64,000 nt of DNA, from positions 21,926,440 to 21,990,439 of the forward strand of contig NC_085138.1 in the NCBI RefSeq assembly GCF_035046485.1. The letters run 5' to 3'. The position numbers and the translations under genes were made by a program. This document shows, piece by piece, positions 9,817 through 21,020 of this stretch; the first letter of the stretch is position 1, and each line of letters begins with the position of its first letter. Origin of the DNA: Aedes albopictus. Its lineage: Eukaryota; Arthropoda; Insecta; Diptera; Culicidae. The notes below the pieces were generated by a model. That model was not told the origin of the DNA and did not search any database. It was given only the letters and a program-made list of their open reading frames with translations.

Positions 9817-10078
9817 ATCACAGACAAACAGACGTAACAAATTTCCATCGACCACGCTTTTAACGATCATTTTGAATTTTTATAGTTGTGGCTTTCACAA
9901 CCAGAGGCGCGCATATCGTTTTTCTATGCGTTTGACGTTTCACGTTTCAGCGCCTTCTGTTGACGATATTGCACAACACAGTGATTCGTGCAACTTTTCC
10001 ACTAGGTGATGGTAGTGTGAACTGGGCGATGGATTTCCATGAAAATCGTTAAAGGTGTTACGTCTGTTTGTCTGTGAT
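9817..10078. mobile_element. 262-bp MITE with 23-bp perfect TIRs
   Basis: The left ATCACAGACAAACAGACGTA and the inverted right end match for about 23 bases. Inner partial complementarity (TTTCCATCG / CGATGGATTTCC) extends the fold. The flanks are GGG on both sides, so the target duplication is uncertain. The minus-strand 70-residue frame across it lies within the element and is not supported. Confidence 0.75.
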
Positions 10079-10465
10079 GGGGTGCTCATATCATTCTGGC
10101 GGTTCAAAATCAATGCAAAAACAACACTTTTATAAAAATCATTGTTTGGCATATAAACACGATTGGACTATGATATTTTTATGCAACTAGCGTAGTATTA
10201 GCAGAGTCATTCTGGCCATACGATGTGCGGTAGATTCAACATTGTTTTCTGCATCTTCATTTGACTTCTGCTTAGGGTGGCCAAATTGGCCCGATTTACC
10301 CTACTATCCGTATCTCACCGCGTCCCAAAAAGTGTTCCAATTGGTCCAAAATACCATACCTTGGCCTAATATGCAAGCAACTTTGACAATGTTGACTATA
10401 ACTCGTGAAATAATAGACGTGTGCACCGCCCACTGAAAGTTCACCCGGGCTGCAAATTTTGACAC

Positions 10466-11610
10466 CACAGCGGGGTCGACTCTCAACAACTTCTACCCAG
10501 CTGAAAATATGTTTAAGTTATTGCATCTAGTTTTCGCGATAAAGTTGCAAAAATATGGGCTAGTGCATTGACTATACAGGGGATAGACAAAATGATCGGG
10601 ACAGGTAAAATTTTCACTTTTCAAAAAATGTTCAACTAGCTGTAACTTTTCGAAAAGTGTATCGAATATTCTCAAATTTTCACTATAAGTTCATCAACTA
10701 GTTGTGTATCAGTGGTCCAAATTTGGGAAAGATCGGCCATTTTTCACGAAGTAATAAAGATTCTTGAAAATGGTAAAATTATCCGATAGCCAACTTTGAG
10801 CTATTATATCTCCAGATTTAATAAACCGATTACAATGAAATTTTGACCATTCATGACATATATAATGAACTCTGAAAAACATTTGACTTAACTTGAAATT
10901 TTTAGCAAGAGCAAAAGTTATAGCGATTTTATTTTTCTCACGATTTTTTAGCAAATTGGTCTATTTTAATTTGTATTTCATTACTTTTTCAATTTGCTGG
11001 CGGCTATGTTGTTACTTTCCTTCAATACACATTTATATATAAGTCAATTTGAAGGAAACTAAATGAACTATAATTTGCATCTTGAATTTTGAAACGATGT
11101 TGAAGTTTTGGATAATTTGTTGTTTTATAAGAAAAATAATCTAATCGTTTTAATTTTCTTCCGCGTTAAGAACTTTAAATTAAGTCAACGGTTTTTCATA
11201 GATCATTATATAAGTCATAAATGGTCAAAATTTCATTGCATTCGGTTCATTGAATCCGGAGATATAACAGCTCAAAGCTGGTTATCGGATAAATTTACCT
11301 TTTCCAAGAATATTTATAATATTTATATTTGGCCCGATCTTTCCCAAATTTTGACCACAGATGCACAACTAGTTGATGAACTTACAGTAATAATTTGAGA
11401 ATATTTGATGCACTTTTCGAAAAGTTACAGCTAGTTGAACACTTTTGTGAAAAGTGAAAATTTTGCCTGTCCCGATCATTTTGTCTATCCCCTGTAGGTA
11501 TATGCATCACTTTAAATGTAAATTCATGTAAGAAATCAAAGAAAAATATTTTCAGCGCATTTTGGTGATGCATCTCTGAGTAGAAGTTGCTGAGAGTCGA
11601 CCCCTCTGTG
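10466..11610. mobile_element. TIR element interrupted by the second foldback copy
   Basis: CACAGCGGGGTCGACTCTCA with CAACTTCTACCCAG at the left is matched by the complement of CACAGAGGGGTCGACTCTCA with GCAACTTCTACTCAG at the right. The intervening sequence is mostly the 918-bp foldback inserted at a TA. Without it the outer element would be about 225 bp. No protein is encoded. Confidence 0.65.
10577..11494. mobile_element. Long-TIR foldback element, copy 2 (918 bp)
   Basis: The ends CAGGGGATAGACAAAATGAT and its inverse at 11,475-11,494 are flanked by TA at 10,575-10,576 and 11,495-11,496. The arms run about 270 bp each. The interior holds CTGGCGGCTATGTTGTTAC and is in the opposite orientation to copy 1. 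This is the better-preserved copy. The long arms could give double-stranded RNA if transcribed. No transposase frame is visible. Confidence 0.85.
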
Positions 11611-12059
11611 CAATCAAAAATTCAGTGAACTCAATGTTCATCGGTGCACTCGTCTATAGTACTAGAAACGAGGGGCGATTCACTGTACTGCGTCACTGAA
11701 TCGAAAATACACGACTGACAAAAATCCACAAAAAATACATCAATACACGAAAAATTCAAAATTGGATTAAAAATACACTTAATTCGAAAAAATGCACCAA
11801 TTTAAAATAAAAATGCAAAAATTCACCAGTTTATAAAAAATACAATAATAGTTCAAATAAAAAAAAAAATCGTGTTTACAGACACCGGGTTTGACAACCT
11901 ATCTCAAGCTGGATTGTACTTCCTTGCAAACAAATCATTGTGGGGAGCCCAGTACTGATGGAAGTTTATCAGTTTTCCGGAACATAAAAGAGAGCAATCA
12001 ATCGAAGATCCCTTCAAGTGCAAAGTTTGCAAAGAATTTACCTAAAAAAAATCCTTAGA
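11611..12059. other. AT-rich stretch, no gene seen
   Basis: It contains repeated AAAAATACA-like words from 11,700 to 11,870 and no convincing inverted ends, tRNA boxes or coding frame. Confidence 0.4.
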
Positions 12060-12268
12060 ATATTCCTCCAAAGCTATTCCAAGAAATGATATGTTGGCTT
12101 GGTGAACGCCACTCGTACTCTCGTGCTAACGACTCGAGATCAGTCTTGGTCCACTTTACCACCCCAAAGCTGTAGGTCAACCAGGGGTACAGCAAATGTG
12201 TTAATCGCCTTCACCTTGTTACCAACTGGCAGAAAGCTCCTTAGAACACAGTTGACTCGATGCAAGAA

Positions 12269-12754
12269 CAAGGAATGAAATAATTATTATCGATCACGAT
12301 CGCGATCATAGAAAACTTTCTCATACGCATTATCGGCGAGAAAAGACGTGCGATAAATTCAGACCCGGTTTTCTCCCGAGAATGTGTTATCGCTCGTCCC
12401 GCAGCGCCGAAAATGGATTATCACCAGCAATGAAAAGCCGACTGGTTTGCTTTCTGCGCTTTGTTCGCCTTTCCGTCTGGCCGTCGCCACCAAAGGTAGC
12501 TTTTATGAATCAAATTTCTTCCTCCTTTCGAGCAGTTTGTGTGGTCCCATGGTTATGGTGCGCGCTATGAAACATTTTTGTGGAGGGTCTAGGTTCGAAT
12601 CCCATTGGCGGCACAATTTTTGTTATTTGCCTCCTGATAATTATCGCGATAACCGGCAAGGTGATAAAGTTGGATTGCATGGCAATCGTTGAATTGTTCG
12701 GTTGCTCGGAAAACGCCAATTTTCGTCTCAATTTGCTGATAATTTCATTCCCTG
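12269..12754. mobile_element. 486-bp hAT-like element with 8-bp duplication and tRNA-like core
   Basis: Its ends are CAAGGAATGAAAT and CAGGGAATGAAAT (right inverted). TGCAAGAA is duplicated perfectly at 12,261-12,268 and 12,755-12,762, inside the reverse-transcriptase pseudogene. At about 12,545-12,615 on the plus strand CATGGTTATGGTGCGCGC and GGTTCGAATCCC look like A and B boxes of a tRNA-like sequence. The short plus-strand frames here are chance. Confidence 0.8.
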
Positions 12755-12828
12755 TGCAAGAACTTGTCCTGCAGTTCCTTCTTGATCGCTGTGTGGTGAA
12801 TACCTCTCAGTTGCAGGAAGCCGAGGTA

Positions 12829-13041
12829 GGGTATTATACCATTTGGGCAGGTGTATCTATTTTGAGCACTTGCAGCTATAACTAAGTCAATATCAAACCG
12901 ATTGGTTTGAATTTTTGTTCAGGGTTAGATACTGTACGTGCCTAACTCTATACAAAATGTCAAATCAATCGGTTTGAAATTGACTTAGTTATAGCGGCAA
13001 GTACCCAAAATAGGTACACCTGCCCAAGTGGTACAATACCC
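12829..13041. mobile_element. 213-bp foldback MITE with TA duplication
   Basis: The left arm GGGTATTATACCATTTGGGC and inverted right arm GGGTATTGTACCACTTGGGC extend complementarity for about 85 bp, with the shared word CTATAACTAAGTCAAT. TA lies at 12,827-12,828 and 13,042-13,043. Removing it joins GCGTACAAA to TACCTCGGC on the minus strand, restoring the KYLG codons of the pseudogene. Confidence 0.88.
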
Positions 13042-13279
13042 TATTTGTACGCTTCGCATTCAACCATATTCCGAATCTCCTCCTGTTCGTTGACGTGGAA
13101 ACAGTTGGCGTCCACTACTTGACCCCGGCGAAGATGGACATACCGACATTTGTCAATTCCAAACGCCATCCGGATGTCGTTGCTGAGCACCGTCACAAGC
13201 TGCAACAGTTAATGCAGCCTCTTGTACTGATTCCGCAATCAGCTTCAGGTCGTCCATTCTTGTACTGCTTCCCCCACTA

Positions 13280-13520
13280 TAGGGCACTGCATGAAATTCT
13301 CTCCTTCTCTTTCACTCTTACAGAAATTTTGTAAACAACAAGGCCAAGAAACGTCAAAATCCCATACAAAGTCAAAACAATGCAGAGCCCTATGGTCCAC
13401 TGCATGAATTTATACTGGCCTGCTTACTCTCACTGAAAATTTGACATTCGAGCGGTACCGACACCTCTCAAACGTCAAATTTCGAATGAGAGTAAGCAGG
13501 CCAGTATAAATTCGTGCAGT
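13280..13520. mobile_element. Two small adjacent MITEs with related ends
   Basis: The first (13,280-13,392) has TAGGGCACTGCATG against inverted TAGGGCTCTGCAT. The second (13,399-13,520) has ACTGCATGAATTTATACTGG against inverted ACTGCACGAATTTATACTGG, about 35 bp of near-perfect TIR. Both start with an ACTGCAT word, suggesting relatedness. Target duplications are not clear. Confidence 0.6.
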
Positions 13521-13846
13521 AATCCATTATGGACGACAGCACTTTTTACAGACTCGAAAGGCACGTTTTTGGTCTGTATATTGTTGAATCAGCAGTGTTT
13601 TGGTCCTTCGACAGAAGAACTGATACCCCTGGTATTGAACTCTGGTAGATGCGTGAGGTCTTCTAGCACCATCCGCCAGTGAATCGTCGTGAGTTTTTTA
13701 TACCGAAAAATGTGAACGAAATCAGGTCCTGGAAACGGTAACGCGTATCTTCGTGGCACGATATACACATGCAAAATGGTCATTGTCAGAGGGATTGCTC
13801 ATTTAATAACTATGAAAGTGCTAATAAAACACTATGGTTAAAAGTA

Positions 13847-13973
13847 CACAGGGTCAAATATTTGACAAGAAATGAACTCAAGAAAAAAAATGTTTAACAC
13901 TATTGAAAATTCGATCGAGTCAAACAAGATGTTTGAGCATTGGTTTCATTTTGGTCAAACATTTGATCCTGTG
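13847..13973. mobile_element. 127-bp MITE, probable TA duplication
   Basis: CACAGGGTCAAATATTTGAC at the left is matched by inverted CACAGGATCAAATGTTTGAC at the right. TA flanks both ends (13,845-13,846; 13,974-13,975). Symmetry extends two bases further out, so the exact border is uncertain. Confidence 0.7.
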
Positions 13974-16019
13974 TACTGGCATCGTAAACTGTGAAGCAGG
14001 CCTAGTGGAAATTAGAACTTTATTTTCTCAGATTTTGTCCAGCCTCTGGTCATCACTGTGCGACCACGTCCGAAAATGATAGTCAACGGGGAAGCGTCGT
14101 CGCCTCCGCTGCCGCTGCCGCCGCGCGCAGGAGGGAAAGCGAACAAATAGAGACGCAGCGAAAAGGAAGAGAAATTAAATTCCCTTGCCTAGGAAAAAGC
14201 GCTTCCACTTCCATCCATCCATCCAGCCAGCCAAAGTCCAATCATGATGATCCGGGACCGACCGGGACTGGGAGTTTCGGCTCGTGATTGTCTTGCGCAT
14301 CAAGGAATTCACGCGGGAGAACGAGACGGCCGAGTACCGACCGAGAGAGAGCGTGTAACCTATTTCGGGGGGATACATAATGAAAAATAAGATTATTTTT
14401 TTGGGGGAGAAACAAACAAAAACGGAATGGAGCTCCACGCCGCAATAAGCTTGGGATGGGATCCCCACAACAACGCGCGAGAGGCGGCAACAAGTGGGAA
14501 GGAATCTAACAGATTGGTTTTCTATTCCTCCACGGCGCAGCAGAGCTGGAGCGCAATGCACGGCATCCAACTCGATTTGCCTGATGCTTGTTCATCACAT
14601 TTTGAAGCCTCTGTGAGGGAAGGTAGGTCTGAGCGAGTGATGCCGGAAGCGAAAACCCGAAACAAAGAAATTGAAGTGGGAATTAGAAAGCCAATGGATG
14701 TGTGGAACTAATTAGGCGCGGAAAAATTTTCTGCCGAAAGGAATCCGTCAGATGCGAATTGTAACTCCATCAATCTTGATTCATAAATGTTTGATGCGAG
14801 TGGATTGAAGCTCCTGATAATTTTCACACTTAACATTGTAACACAGAGTTATAATCATCATGCGTTTTTTAATGTTCTTTATTTAAAAATATGTATTATC
14901 CGGAACCCAAAACATGACAAAATGTTATGAAATAATAAAAATTTTCGCTTCATGATAACATGACTACAAGTCATAGAACCATGCCGCCGAGTCATAGAAT
15001 TATGCCGCTGACTCGTAAAACCATTAAATAGCGGCATGAAGCAATGAAGCAAAACAAACGGATGCGAGCCTTGTACTAAATGCTACTTCTTCATCGTCGT
15101 CACCACACGGTCCACGCACACTGTCAGTGGACTATGTGTCGCTGTGTTCACACCAAGTCCGTCGGTCGGTGGCAAAGACGACCGATTTTGTTGGCGTCGT
15201 GTACGAGAGCGAGCTCCACGCCCATTCTGATTGACTGTGAAGGCAAAGTATTCTTTAAATAAACCAAAAGTACATAACTCTATCTTTATTAATTTATTAG
15301 AACACTACTGCGGAGTGAGCACCCCGTTGAGGATCTTCTGCAGCAAAAAAGAAAGGGCTTTTGGTTTGCATGCAGAAACCTCCCAGAAAAGCTATTTTTC
15401 TTCATTACCTATGACGGCGCCTTATTCAAATCACTGACTTGAGGATCAAAATTCCTTTCGCATCACGCTACATAAATTATGCTACCAAAAAGTAATTGGA
15501 ACTGTATTGTGCAGGTTTTTAAAAAATAATTTCATACCGACATAAGCTACCTCAACGAGTTATTTGTATAAAACACCTTCTTGTTACCTTGTTCAGGCTG
15601 CGGGTAGTGAGTTTTGTAGACCTGACTCTGGAACCCTGTAGTTATTTTCTTCTGCTAAAGGTCTTGGGTGATATGGACCTGAGCACATGAACACTTGAAG
15701 TCTTGTTTCGAGTCAAGTACGAGAATGCAAGGAAATATTTGGATTTTTTTTATTTTTTTTTTCATCTGTATTAACCCGTAAACACCCGGGTCGATACACT
15801 TTTTGCAGAAATGTAATATCATCTTTGTTTTCAAACAATTTACACTGATTTTTTTTCATAGTCAAGGGGAAAAGTTGTGCTAAGAAATGCATGGTACCTT
15901 TGCACCCACTCCCCTTTTGCTGGTTGCAGAAAATACGAGGCTTTTTTGTATTTTTTATTAGTTCTACATGTTTTTGCTCAAATTTCATCGTTTTGCCAAT
16001 CATGAATAGTTTTCACTGA
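13974..16019. other. Low-repeat block without supported gene
   Basis: From 14,030 to 14,760 the DNA is GC-richer, with CCGCTGCCGCTGCCGCCGC-type runs, CATCCATCCATCC and GAGAGAGAG. From 15,060 to 15,260 it is similar (TCGTCGTCACC, GTCGGTCGGTGGC). Frames of up to 131 codons are low-complexity or lack domains. From 15,300 to 16,019 it is AT-rich and unremarkable. Conserved regulatory or 5' UTR sequence is possible for the GC-richer parts but not shown. Confidence 0.3.
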
Positions 16020-16930
16020 TCCTTGACATGCAATACATTACTACCCATCATAGTCTGTTGAAGTTTTGAGCCCATACCTATTCTAAGGCCTCCAAAGTAT
16101 TCCGAAGTTTATGTCACAAATCCAACATCCTATACCAAATTTTATACTCGATGATTCATCACAGAACATAGTCTACGATACTCAGAAAGCCTCAAAGCAC
16201 TTCTAGAAAATTCATGGTACATGAATAGGGTAATCTAGGTCATCCAAACTACTCTGGAATTTATTTTCTTAAGATCTACAACATCTACCATCATATGTGT
16301 TCACACTGTTCAAGAAATTTAGTCACGTTGATGCCCATTAGACCTCGCAATGCTACGAGCAACTCATTATTGTCGTTGTTGGACATTCCGTGAAATACAA
16401 ATGGCCTCCAAAACACTTTGTAGTTTGGGTTATGATATATACATACTGTATAATGCTTAAATTGTAAAACATATTCGTGGAATGTAGTCTATACTGCTGA
16501 TGGAGCCTCAGTGCACAACTATAATGCTTTTGATACATTCATGGGATATTCCAGGCTTTCCAAACTATTCTGCAAATAGGACCTTCAAGGTCTACAGGCT
16601 CTATTATTGTTTCTGTTCACTCTATCGGCATAATTCTTTCACGATTGTGTCTGTTACACCTCATAATATTACGAGTATCTCTATGTGTTGCTATTTGGGT
16701 GTCGTGTCCACTGACATACAGATGACCCCATTTTAATTTGAAGAATGGGTCGCAAAATCTGTAAATCTCAGGATATTTTTATTGTAGCGAATGCTCGCGG
16801 AATATAATCTACGCTACTCTTAGAACATCGGAGTGCTATTCTGATAACTAAACAACATTCACTTGGTAATCTAGGTCATCCAAACTATTCTGGAATTAAG
16901 ACTTTCAAGCTCCACGAGCTCTACTCTTGT
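16020..16930. repeat. Diverged tandem repeat, period about 318 bp, three copies
   Basis: AACATAGTCTACGATACTCA (about 16,165), AATGTAGTCTATACTGCTGA (about 16,479) and AATATAATCTACGCTACTCT (about 16,800) are equivalent positions. So are TAATCTAGGTCATCCAAACT near 16,230 and 16,866 and CCAGGCTTTCCAAACTATTC near 16,547. Spacings are about 315-322 bp. The copies are clearly decayed. No coding frame is shared between copies. Confidence 0.75.
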
Positions 16931-16964
16931 ATCACTTTACTTTACTTTACTACACCGTTCCTCC

Positions 16965-19335
16965 AAAAAAATCTTCAGGAATTCCTTCAAGACTTTGGCC
17001 ACGAATTTCTCGAAAAATCTTTCCAGATACTCCTTTAAAGTTTCTGCCAATAATTCCTGGAAAGAATCCTCCAAAGTTCTTCCAAGAATTCCTCAAAGAA
17101 TTTTACCAAAAATTCCTACAAAAATCCCTCCAGGAATTTCTTAAAGAATCTCTCCGGATATAACTCTAAAAATTCTACCAAGAATTCCTCAATGAATTCC
17201 TCTAGGTATTTCTCCAAAAATTTCTCCAAGAATTCCTCATAGACCTCTGCAAAGAAATTTTCCAAGCATTCCTCTATGATTTTTTCCTAGAAGCTCTCAA
17301 GGAATTTCTTCAGAAATTTCTCAAAGATTTTTTCCAGAAATTCCTCAAAGATTTTTCTGGAAACCTGCAGAAAAACGTCCAGGAATTCTTTCAAAAATTA
17401 CTCCAGGGATTCATCCGAGATTAATTCCTGGCATTTCTTCAGAAATTCCTACAGGAATTCGTGAAGAAATTTTTCAAGGAATTCCAACAGAAATAACTTC
17501 AGGGAATCCTCCAGGAACTTCTTTAGGAATTCCTCGAAGAATTCTTCCAAAAATTCACCCAGGGATCTTTTAGGATTTTTTTTTTCAAGAATACCTCCAG
17601 AAATTTTTTCCATGAATATCCCAGGGTCCTTCAGGAAACCTTTAGTTAAACCTCAAGAAAATACTCCTAGGATCACTCTAAAAATTCGTCTGAGAATTCC
17701 TTCAGGGATTTTCTCAGAAATTCCTCCGAAAATTGTTAAGAAATTACGCCAAAATATCCTCCCGAAATTCCTCCAGGAACACTTTCAGGAATTTCTTAAT
17801 AAATTCTTCTTGGAATTCCACCAGGGAGTTCCTTCAGGTAATTCTCCAGGAAATGCTCCGAGACTTCTTCCCAGAATTCCTCCAAAAATCACATCAGGAA
17901 TTTCTCCAAAAATTCTCCAAAAATGCCTTCAGCATTTTTTTTTTAAAGAATTTCTCCAGTTAATCCTCCTAAACTTCTGCAAAGAATTCCTCCACGAATC
18001 CGTCCAGGAATTCCTCCAGGATATACTCCAGTATCTTTGTTGGGTTTAATCACCGTTAACTAGTATATATCTATTTTATTGATATTTATCGGTGAACGAG
18101 TAAAACAATATCGTTTTTTGCGTGACGTTTCGGCCTAATCACTTTTCAGCCATCTTCAGACGCAATTTGATCGCCGCAGCTGATGCTACCTCCTATCCAG
18201 CTGGGAGATCACGTACCACTCTTGTGGTGGTACGTGATCTCCCAGCTGGATAGGAGGTAGCATCAGCTGCGGCGATCAAATTGCGTCTGAAGATGGCTGA
18301 AAAGTGATTAGGCCGAAACGTCACGCAAAAAACGATATTGTTTTACTCGTTCACCGATAAATATCAATAAAATAGATATATATACTCCAGTATGTTTCCA
18401 GAAATTTGTCCAGCAGGTCTCAATTAATTCCTTCTGGAATTGCTTCAGGAATTTCTCCAGGAATTACTCTAGGAATTGTTCCGAGAAATATTGCAAGAAT
18501 TCCAACAAAAATATTCCAGGAATTCCTCCAGGAAATTCTCAAAAAAAAAAATCCTCCACAAATTGCTCGAGCAATTTCATCAGAAATTCCTCCAGGATTT
18601 CCTCAAAGAATTCCAGAAAGTACTTCAGGAGTATTCCGGGAATTCCTCCAGGAATTAGTCCAGAAAATAAAATTTGAAAAAAAAACTTCGAAAATTCCTC
18701 CAGGAATTCCTCAAGTATATCCTTCAGGAACTCCTTCAAGAATTCCCACATGATATTCTCTTAAAATTCCTTCACAAATTACTACATGATTTTTTCCAGA
18801 AAGTACTCCAAGAATTCCTGCAGGGGTTTCTCCAGAAATTCCTTCAAGAAATACTGTAGAAATTCTTTGAAGAATTCCTGAACGAATTTTTCAGGGGATA
18901 CCTGGCGAAAGATTCTTGATGGAATTCTTGAAAGGAGTCTTGAAGGTATTCCTGAAATAATTTATGGAAAAGAATTCTGGATTTTTGGAGGGATTCTTGA
19001 CGTAACGGATATCTTGGAGAAATTCCTGGAGGAACTCTTGGATGATTTCCTGAAGAAATTCTTGAAAGAATTCTTGGGGTATTCCTTTAAACATTTCTGG
19101 AGGAATTTCTGAAGGATTTCCTGGAAGATTCCTGAACTCCATTGCAGCAGGTCTTGGAGAATTTCTCATCAGAGCTTCTTTCGGAATTCTTAAAAGAATT
19201 TCTGGAGGAATTCCTGGACGGATTCTTGAAAGAATTTTTAGCAGAAGTTTTGGAGGAATAACTGGAGAATTTTTTAGAAAAAAATCCTAGAGGAATTATC
19301 GAGGAATTTCTTGAAAAAAAAATCTTAATCTAGCT
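16965..19335. repeat. GGAATTCC-type 12-bp array 1, with orientation change
   Basis: Degenerate copies of AATTCCTCCAGG run to about 18,020, then resume after a 345-bp palindromic insertion until about 18,870. From about 18,900 to 19,335 the strand bias reverses to TGGAGGAATTCC. The period is 12 bp or multiples, so frames stay open and yield repetitive translations such as EFLQEF and GIPPEI. These are not genes. Confidence 0.85.
18062..18386. repeat. Nearly perfect 325-bp palindrome inserted in array 1
   Basis: Arms of about 158 bp (18,062-18,219 and 18,227-18,386) are identical except for one extra TA near the outer end; the spacer is 7 bp. The arms include TTTCAGCCATCTTCAGACGC. ATATACTCCAGTAT occurs just before the insertion (18,021-18,034) and at its end (18,380-18,393), which looks like a 14-bp target duplication. 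The inserted segment would then be 18,035-18,379, with 27 non-palindromic bases at its left end. On each strand CTGAAGA and GAAACG flank a short GGC/GCC stem. Confidence 0.9.
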
Positions 19336-19339
19336 CATC

Positions 19340-20624
19340 TCAGATATTTGGAATTAACCGGAACAGCATTTTACTAGATTTTCTTATATTTAGAGCAAAC
19401 GTTGTCGTGTACGTACCGTCAGTTAAGGCTAAGCTTATGATTCCTTCAGAATTCATCAATAATGCACGAAATAAGTGCACTAAATTTTCCAATAGTTCTT
19501 TTATATCTTTTACAACCTATTTAAAACATTCTTTTGTTTATAACTTTTGTTTTGATTCTAGCTGATTTTTCATATATTTTGAAACATACCTTAAGGAATG
19601 CCACATAGGATCACTTCAAAAATCATTTTGAAGTATGTTTCCTTTCATGTTCCTCCATAATATAAGGGGTAATATTTTTCGAGCGATTTTCTCATAGACG
19701 GTTATTGACCTCGATCCCTCTATCCACCCACATTCGACTGTCTTCTATTTAAACAAGGATAACGCACCCACACGGTCGATCGGTCGTGTCTCTGTCGGCA
19801 TGCTGGTTTGGAAAAACAGTTATTTATGGAATCGTTTTTCGGATAACAAATGAGGGTTGCTCTTCTCGTCTGTTTTTATCAACCATACTCGAACCCCTAA
19901 TAGGGGTTGCGCTCCGAAAATAACTTCCCTCGGTCATTCATCCCGCATATCGCGTCCCTCTCTCTCTCTCTCAGGGCTCATGTTCCACTTTCCTGACTTT
20001 TCTATACGTTTGTTCCCATCCCATGCAATGGCAATCACACAGAGGACCACACTCCGATCTGCTCTGGAAGAATGCTCAAACAAACTCGATCTTCCCGTCG
20101 TCGTCGTCGCGTCGTGTGTTCTTGTGAATGAAATTCGATGCATTTGATTTGACCGCAAAGCGTCAAAGTTGATATAACACTTATTCGGGGTTTTGTTTAT
20201 TCTTTTTTTGAAGTCTCGTCGACGACCGGCTAATATCCTACCAATCCACCTGTTGCGGTTGGGCCGCTGCCGGGTGTCAAATTACCTTCGCGTTCGAAGA
20301 AGCAAACATCAAATTGTGGAAGGTAGTGGTAATAATTCCGAGAGCCTTCAACAGGATACCCTTTTTTTGTACAGCTGTTTGTTAGTACATGACACGTGAT
20401 CCGAACATATTAATTGAACCCTGGTCTGATTTCGACCCTAAACAAATCGATTTCCGAGGAATTCGGTAAGAAAACAAAACGATACTGAACCGTCGTGACG
20501 GTGGATCAACAAGTAAAAATCCTCTGCACAGTAGAGGATTTCAACTGTGCTAAAACATTGAAAAAAAAAGAAGGTAGATATTCTTTTTTTTTTCAATGTT
20601 TTAGCTTCGAGCTTCTATATTATA
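19340..20624. other. Low-repeat block, no supported gene
   Basis: From 19,690 to 20,400 the DNA is moderately GC-rich with CT-repeat tracts (CTCTCTCTCTCTC near 19,970), CGTCGTCGTCGC and GGTCGATCGGTCG. An inverted A-run/T-run hairpin (CTAAAACATTGAA and its complement) lies at about 20,550-20,603. The ~96-codon frame at 19,857 has no recognisable domain. Confidence 0.3.
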
Positions 20625-20821
20625 CAGTCAGGTTTTTTTTTACGCGGTTTTGATTTACGCGGCCGCGTAAAAAAAAACTCCATACAAAAAAAATTTCATC
20701 GTCTTATTTTTGCATGATTCGTCGAGAAATGGTGTGACTTTTTTTACGCGGTTTTTTGAAATTTGAACTGAGTTTTTTTTTTACGCGGTACGTATCCCCC
20801 GCGTAAAAAAAAACCTGACTG
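20625..20821. mobile_element. 197-bp MITE with CAGTCAGG-T-run-ACGCGG ends
   Basis: The left CAGTCAGGTTTTTTTTTACG and inverted right end are near-identical over about 25 bp, flanked by TA at 20,623-20,624 and 20,822-20,823. TTTACGCGG recurs several times inside. It adjoins the tRNA-like fragment that follows, as if inserted into it. Confidence 0.85.
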
Positions 20822-20823
20822 TA

Positions 20824-21020
20824 TAGAGAGAGCTCGGGCGTGCTACTTACACCCCAAGGATCTGAGTTCAATTCTCGCTCGGAGCTCAATTTTTCTATAT
20901 ATTTTCTAACAGATATCTGCAATGTAATTTTAAGATCGCACAAAAATTTCCATCATATATGACGGGGTCCTTTTGTTACATTCGATCCGTCATAAATTTA
21001 CAGGTTTTTTTCGAACTGTG
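20824..21020 (+). mobile_element. Half copy of a tRNA-containing TIR element (see 23,391)
   Basis: It begins with GAGAGAGCTCGGGCGTGC, runs through a tRNA-like stretch with B-box-like GAGTTCAATTCTCGCTC and ends TTCGAACTGTG followed by TA. It matches the inverse of 23,391-23,590 closely throughout. Its other half is missing. Confidence 0.7.

Larger units (their letters stand above)
12060..13262 (-). pseudogene. Reverse-transcriptase remnant of a Dong/R4-like non-LTR retrotransposon, split by two transposons
   Basis: Reading the minus strand from 13,262: MDDLKLIAES (the catalytic xMDDLK box), a frameshift, then FGIDKCRYVHLRRGQVVDAN and EAYKYLGFLQLRGIHH. After two insertions it continues with RVNCVLRSFLPVGNKVKAIN and, after another frameshift, SFGVVKWTKTDLESLA. 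MDDLK, KYLG and GNKxxAINTxAxPxxTYSFG together are typical of the R2/Dong/R4 superclade reverse transcriptase palm and thumb. The host frame reads straight through both empty sites. At least two frameshifts make it dead. Clade is inferred from motifs only. Confidence 0.7.

Noticed and set aside
18062..18386. Confident hammerhead ribozyme call
   Set aside because: CTGAAGA and GAAACG with a short stem between are present, but I could not find a stem I or a convincing cleavage triplet arrangement. Kept only as a hypothesis.
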